A DNA stretch of 8,663 nt, taken from contig JAKSDE010000103.1 of assembly GCA_022360235.1 (NCBI GenBank), positions 1 through 8,663 on the forward strand. Direction: 5' to 3'. Of the stretch, positions 1 through 5,643 are shown piece after piece (position 1 is the stretch's first letter; every line of letters starts with the position of its first letter). Position numbers and translations under genes: made by a program. The DNA is from Cytophagales bacterium. GTDB lineage: Bacteria; Bacteroidota; Bacteroidia; Cytophagales; Amoebophilaceae. The notes under the pieces are model-generated. The model was not told the origin of the DNA. It saw only the letters and a program-made list of their open reading frames with translations, and did no database searches.

Positions 1-285
1 ACGCAGTATAAACAGGGCATAGCCACTTGCTGTCTCTACCATGAGGTTGGTTTCTTCAAAGTCTGGCTGGGCTGCTTTGAGCTGAAGGCGATTATGCTCT
101 GTTTGGTAGAGGACTTGCTCTGAGCCTACATCAATTTTGTGGATCTGTTCACCTAAAATGACATGGACGGTCTTATTAAAGGGGATATAGAGTATCTCTG
201 AGACCAGCAGCTGGCCATTGGTTACGAGGGGGGCTCGGCATTTACCCCAAAATTGATGAGTAAGAAGACCCAAAAGCAGACGGAT
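1..285 (-). CDS. traN: TraN (DUF4138) conjugative transposon protein, 5' part only, runs off left edge
   Basis: The minus-strand frame is open from just after the traK stop (285) to position 1. It encodes about 95 residues resembling the N-terminal region of Bacteroidetes TraN: a beta-strand motif LYIPFNKTVHVIL, then KIDVGSEQVL, then RLQLKAAQPDFEETNLMVETASGYALF. These match the family pattern of 'KT..I.FP..I..VD.GS', 'LQVKA' and 'ETNL.V.TADG.LY.F'. TraN is the VirB9-like outer-membrane/periplasmic component of the mating channel. Oddities: the frame is the same as traK's and is separated from it only by the TAA at 286-288. There is no in-frame ATG before the homologous part, so the start would have to be TTG at 273, or the gene is 5'-truncated. 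A clear signal peptide is not seen, although RLLLGLL is hydrophobic. Losing one base from the G6 run at 228-233 would bring an ATG at 241 into frame. Family assignment is from recognition of the motif pattern and is fairly sure; the start is not. Confidence 0.75.
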   Translation of the reverse strand, partial: MRLLLGLLTHQFWGKCRAPLVTNGQLLVSEILYIPFNKTVHVILGEQIHKIDVGSEQVLYQTEHNRLQLKAAQPDFEETNLMVETASGYALFILR

Positions 286-912
286 TTACTGTATACGTTC
301 ATTATTGAAGATGGTAAACTTATCTAACTTAACCCCATGAGGGTTTTTTATGGAGCGTGCAACATCTTGAAGCAAGAAGGTGGCATGCATATTTTGAATC
401 GCAGTTTGCCCTGCGCTATGGGCTGTATTCTTAATGAATTGCCTGGCATAGACGACTCCTTCTCGGGGTAATTGGTCCATATTAATGGAAATGGAATCTA
501 CTTGGGCTTGGACTATCAAGTTATTTTGAAGCACTTGATCATAGAGGCGATTGTCTTGATAGAGCTGGTAGAGTTCTTGACCCGAATCATCGATCAGATA
601 GAGCGCATCCTCAATATGCTGCTGATAATTATTCTCATCATAAGAAAAGAAAAGGGAATAGAAGAGCTTCAGGTGGTTCTGGTACTCATAAATACGATCT
701 GGACTTTGGATATCGTAGTTAAGCTCTGCGTGGTACACCTGCTTGCTAGGGGATAATACCCAAATGCTTTTTTGGGCCTTATTCTTGGTATCAATCACCC
801 AATACATACAGCCAAGACCCATCAGGATATTCGAGGCGATAGAAATAATGAGACCTACTTTGACAAGGCTAAAAGCAGACTGGTAATTGCGTAATTGTTT
901 AATATCCAACAT
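286..912 (-). CDS. traK: TraK, VirB8-like inner-membrane component of Bacteroidetes conjugation system
   Basis: This 208-residue protein has a short cytoplasmic N-terminus, one membrane segment at about residues 18-40, and a periplasmic domain. That is the VirB8 layout, in which the protein bridges inner-membrane and outer-membrane parts of the type IV secretion channel. Recognisable TraK signatures are KSIWVLSPSKQVY after the membrane segment, then LKLFYSLFFSYDENNY (compare the family's 'HxxxFHxLFF.L.PD'), then IEDALYLIDDSG, and near the C-terminus the strongly conserved NPHG. Length matches the family, about 205-210 residues. The ATG at 912 lies two bases after the traJ stop, so it is certainly in the same operon. 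The stop TAA at 286-288 is followed directly by the traN frame; in CTnDOT-like elements traL and traM would come between. Confidence 0.93.
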   Translation of the reverse strand: MLDIKQLRNYQSAFSLVKVGLIISIASNILMGLGCMYWVIDTKNKAQKSIWVLSPSKQVYHAELNYDIQSPDRIYEYQNHLKLFYSLFFSYDENNYQQHIEDALYLIDDSGQELYQLYQDNRLYDQVLQNNLIVQAQVDSISINMDQLPREGVVYARQFIKNTAHSAGQTAIQNMHATFLLQDVARSIKNPHGVKLDKFTIFNNERIQ

Positions 913-914
913 AG

Positions 915-1898
915 CTATTTTTTGATCGTGTCTTTCCTACCCGCTGCCAGAGGATCGTGTGTCGAGGTTATGCCTTTTTTTAGATTAGAAGCCATATTTT
1001 TTAGCTTATCTCTCATTTCAGGTATTTTCCTAGAAATGGCCACCCCTGAACTAGCCATGCTGACAACCGTTGATAGAATCTTGCCAGATCCTTCTGATTT
1101 ACCTATCAGACGAGAAGTCACCCAAAAGGAAAGGCAATACATGGTCGTAATAACGGTATTGATAATCATGTTGGAACAAGTCTGATCTGCGGTGGTGTCT
1201 TTGAAGTTTAAAAGGGCCATGCTGGTCATGATCGCATCTAAGATGTTGAGCACAACAAGGTTCACATGACAGGCGATATAGTTATCAAAACACCTTTCAA
1301 ATCCTTTTTCATAGCCTGGGAAAATAGAGAACATCAGGCAAAGGGGCATCAGCACATAAAATAGCTTGGCCAGTAACAAGGAGACAGCGATAGAGACTCC
1401 TCTTATGATCTTAGTAAGGATTTTTAGAAGGCCAGAAAAAGATGCATTGAGAAGGCTTTTAAAGGCCCCATAAATCCCCCCTTGTTCTTTCGGCTCAGCG
1501 TTTCTTGATTGTTGCTTGTCTGGCAGTTCTGTACTTATTTCTGCTGTGATAGTATCATAGAACTTCAGGAGCCTGTCTTCGTATGGGTTGTTTGTAAGCT
1601 CGTAGGTAGCTTTGTCTAGTATTTTTAAAAAATAGGTAGGAAGGGCCATTAAAGGCTTGTATAAGGCAATACACAAGACTATGGTGATCGAGTGAATAAA
1701 TTTAGGAAGGGGAAAGGGTTTTTGGTAGAGTGTGCTTGCTATGTAGTGATAAATCGTGCTCACCAAAAATGGAATCCCAGCAAGGGACAAGGCAATCACC
1801 ACATTGATTTTGGTATAGCGATCAATGGTTGCCTCAAAGTTTCTGTTGTTGAGAAATAACTCCTCTAATAGACTGTTACTAATATCTAGGAAAATCAT
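915..1898 (-). CDS. traJ: TraJ, polytopic VirB6-like conjugative transfer protein
   Basis: This 327-residue membrane protein has hydrophobic segments at about residues 31-53, 68-90, 157-193 (probably two), 212-230 and 245-262. Its position between traI and traK and its length fit CTnDOT-type TraJ, the VirB6-like inner-membrane channel protein. Sequence cues include FPGYEKGFERCFDNYIACHV, matching the TraJ pattern in which an amphipathic W/F-rich stretch precedes the late membrane helices. The VTSRLIGKSEGSGKILS stretch near residue 260 corresponds to the family's 'V.W.VG.GEAGRF' region. The charged insert at about residues 115-140 (LPDKQQSRNAEPKEQGG) is a soluble loop. The ATG at 1898 overlaps the traI stop (1895-1897), suggesting translational coupling. 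The C-terminal tail after residue 290 is lysine-rich and presumably cytoplasmic. Confidence 0.88.
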   Translation of the reverse strand: MIFLDISNSLLEELFLNNRNFEATIDRYTKINVVIALSLAGIPFLVSTIYHYIASTLYQKPFPLPKFIHSITIVLCIALYKPLMALPTYFLKILDKATYELTNNPYEDRLLKFYDTITAEISTELPDKQQSRNAEPKEQGGIYGAFKSLLNASFSGLLKILTKIIRGVSIAVSLLLAKLFYVLMPLCLMFSIFPGYEKGFERCFDNYIACHVNLVVLNILDAIMTSMALLNFKDTTADQTCSNMIINTVITTMYCLSFWVTSRLIGKSEGSGKILSTVVSMASSGVAISRKIPEMRDKLKNMASNLKKGITSTHDPLAAGRKDTIKK

Positions 1899-2440
1899 AG
1901 TCTTTTTCTTCTGCTAAATATGCTCATACAACGATGAAAGTCTTCTCTAGCCTCCTTGATACGTTGAGCGTCTTTTTGATAGCTATCGATGATTTCTTTG
2001 AGTTCTTCAGCTGCTTTGCTGGCTCTGTCAAGGGTTTCCATCGTCTTCATTATACTATTAATGCGTTCCCCTAAAGTCATCTTGCCCCTACATTTCTTGA
2101 TAATGGTGTCTCTAATGGCCTTGTAAGTCTCTAGTCCTGTTTTTATTTCTTGTTTTAGGAGCTGGAATCGCTTGAGCTTTTCAAGCGGGTGTCCCTGATA
2201 GTTTTTCGCATAACTTATTGCTTGTTGACAGGAGCTTATTTGATGAGAAGCTAGGCTGATTATATTGTTAAATATATCAATCCCTTCAGCCACTGTATCA
2301 AAAATATTTTTCATATTCATGTCAATAACCGGTTGTGGGCTGAGATTGAACTTCTTAAAAAGTCCTAAAGGATTGATGCCATAAACGGTATTTATGCTTA
2401 CGGCAAGGCCTATTAGAAGAAGTAGGAATTTATGTTTCAT
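1895..2440 (-). CDS. traI: TraI-position exported protein (VirB5-like, DUF4141-type)
   Basis: This 181-residue protein starts with a clear signal peptide (MKHKFLLLLIGLAVSINTVYG, cleavage probably after G21). The rest is mostly helical, with charged, coiled-coil-prone stretches at about residues 85-115 and 130-170, and ends in a basic tail (SRRKRL). Four cysteines (C71, C95 region, C118, C172 by eye) could form periplasmic disulfides. It sits between the VirB4-like traG and the VirB6-like traJ, exactly where CTnDOT-like elements encode TraI, a DUF4141 protein often compared with VirB5. Sequence similarity to that family is weak by eye, so the name rests mainly on position, signal peptide and helical content. 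The start overlaps the traG end by 11 bases and the stop overlaps traJ by 4. No traH lies between traG and this gene. Confidence 0.65.
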   Translation of the reverse strand: MKHKFLLLLIGLAVSINTVYGINPLGLFKKFNLSPQPVIDMNMKNIFDTVAEGIDIFNNIISLASHQISSCQQAISYAKNYQGHPLEKLKRFQLLKQEIKTGLETYKAIRDTIIKKCRGKMTLGERINSIMKTMETLDRASKAAEELKEIIDSYQKDAQRIKEAREDFHRCMSIFSRRKRL

Positions 2441-3710
2441 GTTGGCTGGTTGTTAACTTATTTTCAATGTACTGCTGAATGGCAAAGCCTATATTGCCTG
2501 CAAATTTTTCCCTGAGCGCTTCAATCTCCTTGACTTCTTCCTCTTTAGAGGTGTAGACAGCGGCCGTATGCCTAGATACATCCAGTCGATATACTTTTGC
2601 CAGCGTTCCCATCTTAATAAACACTTCCTTCCAACTATGGCTATTATCGATACTGGAGAGAAGCGCAATATCCTGATCGGTAAAGCCAAAGGTTTGCTGA
2701 AGCACAGGAAAGGAAGAGGTGTTTTTAGCATGATCCAGCACCAGGAACGTATCGGTGTTATTGATCATGGCTGGGCCTATATCCGAATCTCTAATGTCTT
2801 GGGCTCCTTGGGTGGCGATATAGACTTCGCCTTGCCGTTTTCTAATGGTTCGATACATGTATTCAATGAACTCCTTGAGGTTGGAGCGCATAATCTCCCA
2901 GCACTCATCAATGATAAAGGACTTGCGAATGCCCTTGAGCTTTTTAATCTTATCCAGGATCAACTCTATGATGATGATACAGACAACAGCATAGACCGTC
3001 TTGTCTTTTTTAATCCCTTCTAAGTCAAATACAATGAAGCGCTCGTTTGTTAGATCAATATTTTGCTTAGCGTTTAGTAAATAAGCATACTGACCCCTTG
3101 CAAAAGGCTTTAAAACAAGTTCAAAACTATCAAAGTCAAAAAATCGGGCTTGCTTGGGCTCAACTTTTTGCCGGTAGGCCTTGACAAACTCATAAAAATT
3201 GGTTAGATTGGCAGCATGGTTTAAGTTTAATTTATTAACAATTTGATCATAGAAGTGAGTGATCATCTCTTTGAGGATGGTCACTGCTTCTTTTGAGAGC
3301 GTCTCTTCTCCCTTCCAAAGCGTAATAATCACAGAAGCAATAAAGTTAATCTTATCGGTATCTAGCTTCCAGCTCCCCTGTTGGTCCTTATCGGCTAAGA
3401 AGATGTTAAAGCAGAGGGGGTTTTCTTCACTGAGCTCATAGTATTTCCCGCCATTAAGCGCACAATTACGTTTATAAGAACCCCCAATATCTAAAATGAC
3501 GATATGGTTCCCTTGATAAAGGCTTTCACTGACTAAGTGATTCACAAGAAATGATTTCCCTGTCCCTGAAGGGCCAACGATGATCTTATTCCTGTTTTCA
3601 ATGACTGGGGCTGCTCCCATAGATTGACTAGCACAGGCTTTCCAAAGCGATCTACCAACAACGTACCTTCTGGGTCTTCTAGGTAATGACCTTCTTTGGA
3701 GAGATAGCAT
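2430..3710 (-). CDS. traG: TraG ATPase, C-terminal (motor) half of a frame-shifted VirB4-like gene
   Basis: This frame encodes the ATPase half of TraG, the VirB4-family motor that energises the conjugative channel. Walker A is GPSGTGKS (ORF residues 46-53), Walker B is FIIDE in KSFIIDECWEIM (265-269), and YIATQGAQDI (297-306) is the conserved glutamine-containing sensor region. Homology begins only at VIENRNK (base 3605). The first 35 residues from the ATG at 3710 are an out-of-frame reading of the upstream half, so that ATG is probably not a native start. Joining the two halves by restoring one C on the coding strand in the run at 3607-3610 gives LWEQP-P-VIENRNK and a protein of about 828 residues, the usual length for Bacteroidetes TraG. 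The gene is therefore either inactivated, affected by a homopolymer sequencing error, or recoded. The end overlaps traI by 11 bases. Confidence 0.9.
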   Translation of the reverse strand: MLSLQRRSLPRRPRRYVVGRSLWKACASQSMGAAPVIENRNKIIVGPSGTGKSFLVNHLVSESLYQGNHIVILDIGGSYKRNCALNGGKYYELSEENPLCFNIFLADKDQQGSWKLDTDKINFIASVIITLWKGEETLSKEAVTILKEMITHFYDQIVNKLNLNHAANLTNFYEFVKAYRQKVEPKQARFFDFDSFELVLKPFARGQYAYLLNAKQNIDLTNERFIVFDLEGIKKDKTVYAVVCIIIIELILDKIKKLKGIRKSFIIDECWEIMRSNLKEFIEYMYRTIRKRQGEVYIATQGAQDIRDSDIGPAMINNTDTFLVLDHAKNTSSFPVLQQTFGFTDQDIALLSSIDNSHSWKEVFIKMGTLAKVYRLDVSRHTAAVYTSKEEEVKEIEALREKFAGNIGFAIQQYIENKLTTSQHET

Positions 3711-4915
3711 ACGGCTTGTCCTAAGACATGAATGAAGTTTCTATAATGATCTCTCCCATTGCCTGGGAGACTAGCAAAGAATAGGTTGGCGGTGTTTTCT
3801 CTCTCGATCAAGCAAGTAGTGCCCCCCATGCTTGCAAAAGCATTTTCTGTGGCATTGGTGTAGTGATTGAGCTTTTCTGCCTGCTCCTCAAAGAGCATAA
3901 CATTCACCCCTGTGTGGCATATTTGATGGCTGCCTGTATGAACACTCTCAATAAAGTTCTCAATGGTTTCTCGCTTGACAATAGCCCCCTCTTCCCCTAT
4001 ACTCCCGAAAATACCGAGTTGTTTAGCTTCTGTTTTGAGTTTGGAAAGAACTTTCTGGTTGTCTTTTATCTCAATAAATGTATTGAGGATATGGGGAATG
4101 GGCAGTCCGGCGCTAATCGGATAGACAAACGAGCAAGGCAGCTGGATGTTTTCACTCACGGTTATGCCGCTTTGAAAGCTTTCTGAAGCAAGTAGCTGCG
4201 GGATCGTGCTGCTCAACAGCGCCTCTGCTTCATTTCGAAGGCTAACAAGACGAACGTTGTAGTTGCCCGCATACATCCCTTCTGGGTGATTGATAATGGG
4301 CTGTACTTGTAATGACTTGGGCGTGCTGTCTTGAAATTTCATCGTTAAGCATCGGTATAGGTGAATGGAAAGCTCCTGGCTTGTCAGCTGTCTAGCTGTG
4401 AGGCCTCTGATGGCCTTCAGGCCTGATAAGAGATTTTCTTGGAGTTCTGTTACTTTTGCGATCAAGGCTTCTGTCCCTTTTAAGGATTTTAAAAGACTCC
4501 AGGGGGATTGTTGGGCTATTGCCATATTATGGGTAAAAAGTGTGTGCTCAGGGCCGGTGAGTGTTTGCTTGTCTAGTGGAATGGTGATAAAGACATAGCT
4601 TTCATGGTGTATGATAGGGCGTTCTAAGTAATACCACTTATTGCCTTTTTTGGTATAGCTAGGGCTTTGCTCCCAGGGGGTGTAGTGACTATGGTAGAAG
4701 ATATCTTGCTTGTGCAGCAGCATGCCTTCTTCAAATTTCTTTAATAGATTCATCCATCCTTGGTGAATGTGATCGTATTGTTCAGAGGATAGGGAAAATA
4801 CGGGCGGCAGCTGCAAGCTGAAAGCTAAGGTGAGATCGCCTCTTCTACTAATCAGTAGGTTGTTTTCAATGCATCGGATGGGGCATAAGTAAGCTAAATC
4901 ACTGGCTCTGTTCAT
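3542..4915 (-). CDS. traG: TraG, N-terminal half of a frame-shifted VirB4-like ATPase
   Basis: This 457-codon ORF carries the N-terminal, membrane/channel-interacting domain of the Bacteroidetes TraG/VirB4 family. It starts MNRASDLAYLCPIRCIENN, corresponding to the family's opening 'P...ie.n.llS..GD.T..f' pattern (here LLISRRGDLTLAF). It continues through PISAGLPIPHIL and YRNFIHVLGQAVCYL. It ends its homologous part at DRFGKPVLVNLWEQP (residue about 436), which in intact TraG runs straight into the Walker A region. The last 21 residues (QSLKTG... to the stop at 3542) are the shifted reading of the ATPase domain. Alone it has no P-loop and cannot be an ATPase. The ATG at 4915 overlaps the end of traF by 17 bases, supporting this start. 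A standalone function for the fragment is unlikely, though not excluded. Confidence 0.9.
   Translation of the reverse strand: MNRASDLAYLCPIRCIENNLLISRRGDLTLAFSLQLPPVFSLSSEQYDHIHQGWMNLLKKFEEGMLLHKQDIFYHSHYTPWEQSPSYTKKGNKWYYLERPIIHHESYVFITIPLDKQTLTGPEHTLFTHNMAIAQQSPWSLLKSLKGTEALIAKVTELQENLLSGLKAIRGLTARQLTSQELSIHLYRCLTMKFQDSTPKSLQVQPIINHPEGMYAGNYNVRLVSLRNEAEALLSSTIPQLLASESFQSGITVSENIQLPCSFVYPISAGLPIPHILNTFIEIKDNQKVLSKLKTEAKQLGIFGSIGEEGAIVKRETIENFIESVHTGSHQICHTGVNVMLFEEQAEKLNHYTNATENAFASMGGTTCLIERENTANLFFASLPGNGRDHYRNFIHVLGQAVCYLSKEGHYLEDPEGTLLVDRFGKPVLVNLWEQPQSLKTGIRSSLALQGQGNHFL
3607..3610 (-). other. Frameshift point in traG at a G4 run
   Basis: On the coding strand the run reads CCCC inside GAG CAG CCC CAG. 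The upstream frame gives LWEQPQS and the downstream frame gives APVIENRNK. One extra C would give LWEQPPVIENRNK, a continuous TraG sequence. Going from one frame to the other needs a -1 slip or a one-base insertion. The heptamer here is not a canonical X-XXY-YYZ slippery site and the run is short, so a mutation or a base-calling error is likelier than programmed recoding. Confidence 0.8.
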
Positions 4916-5234
4916 GGGTAATATGTCTTAAAAAGATGTGGAAATCATAGAGCGCCTTAGGCTGTTTTTGATAGGCAGCTTTTGCTTTTAAATAAGTCAT
5001 GTCAGGATGACTATTCGATGCAATAGCCCGTCTTACATAGAAGATGAATAAGGCTGTATACAGGGGGATTACAAGCAGTGTAATCAGCCCTACGCCTAGC
5101 AAGCAAACAGCTACAAGCGCCATCCCATAGCCTGCCAGCAGGTAAGCGACCTTAAACACTTGCTTGAGGCGTAGTTTTTTAAAAAGATAGGGCTTATTAA
5201 TTCCCCTCGAAGTATTATAGTTAAAGCGGCTCAT
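4899..5234 (-). CDS. traF: TraF (DUF4133), VirB3-like membrane protein
   Basis: This 111-residue protein has an N-terminal motif NTSRGINKPYLFKKLRLKQVF, which is characteristic of DUF4133 TraF ('Y...KGINKPiEFKGLk'). Two adjacent membrane segments follow at about residues 30-48 and 50-70, then a basic C-terminal cytoplasmic tail. VirB3 homologues are small inner-membrane partners of the VirB4 ATPase and are usually encoded next to it, as here. The ATG at 5234 lies three bases after the traE stop. The end overlaps the traG start by 17 bases. Length is close to the family's usual 100-115 residues. The GINKP motif makes this assignment firm. Confidence 0.9.
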   Translation of the reverse strand: MSRFNYNTSRGINKPYLFKKLRLKQVFKVAYLLAGYGMALVAVCLLGVGLITLLVIPLYTALFIFYVRRAIASNSHPDMTYLKAKAAYQKQPKALYDFHIFLRHITHEQSQ

Positions 5235-5237
5235 AGT

Positions 5238-5582
5238 TCAGTTGGTATATCTTTGTATGGCAGCAGCGATGATAAAGGCTAAAGCGCCTATAGCAAGTCC
5301 TATAAAGTAGTTTCTGACTTTACTGCTGATGTTTGGATCGTCGTTTTTACTGGCAATAGCTAGTCTAATCCCCCCGATCAGTGCCCATATGGCTAAAAGG
5401 CCCGCAGCTAGGTTTTGAATGGCTCTAAATAGCTTGTTGATATATCTTGAGACAGCGTTTTCCACCGTATCAATCATGTCTTCGGCCTGGGTGCAATGGC
5501 TAATGAGTAGTAGCAGGGTGCAGACTACCAGCACGGTTGCTAAGTTGGTTGCTTTGTTTTGAGAAATATTTTCATAGCCCAT
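5238..5582 (-). CDS. traE: TraE (DUF4134), VirB2 pilin-like membrane protein
   Basis: This 114-residue protein has a hydrophobic leader (about residues 16-28, LATVLVVCTLLLLIS, with likely processing near HCTQAED) and two further hydrophobic segments at about 58-77 (AAGLLAIWALIGGIRLAIA) and 91-109 (YFIGLAIGALAFIIAAAIQ). The core 'ALIGGIR' followed by a charged Asn/Asp-rich loop (KNDDPNISSKVRNYF) and a second hydrophobic hairpin matches the DUF4134 TraE pattern ('GLIGGIRVY.K...GD.DI.k....WFG'). TraE is the VirB2-position protein. It is the first tra gene seen here, with only 61 bases between it and the preceding ankyrin ORF. No clear Bacteroidota promoter (TTTG / TAnnTTTG) could be fixed in that gap, so the operon promoter may lie inside or upstream of the ankyrin gene. 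Confidence 0.87.
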   Translation of the reverse strand: MGYENISQNKATNLATVLVVCTLLLLISHCTQAEDMIDTVENAVSRYINKLFRAIQNLAAGLLAIWALIGGIRLAIASKNDDPNISSKVRNYFIGLAIGALAFIIAAAIQRYTN

Positions 5583-5643
5583 AGCTCTATTTTTTGTGTG
5601 CTAGCCAATTTTACTAACGCCCTATCATGGATCTTGACACCTG

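Noticed and set aside
2489..2731. An 80-codon minus-strand open frame inside the traG C-terminal half
   Set aside because: It overlaps the conserved end of the ATPase domain in another frame and reads as a low-information basic peptide.
2568..3023. A 151-codon plus-strand open frame
   Set aside because: It is antisense to the Walker B region of traG, whose protein conservation fully explains the sequence.
3598..3620. Programmed -1 ribosomal frameshift in traG
   Set aside because: A -1 slip would restore the frame, but the site lacks a canonical slippery heptamer, the run is only four bases, and I saw no convincing downstream stem. Mutation or sequencing error is simpler.
3259..4598. Several plus-strand open frames across traG (for example 3863-4186 and 4365-4598)
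   Set aside because: They lie antisense to conserved TraG sequence, carry no recognisable motifs and have compositions expected of a complementary-strand shadow.
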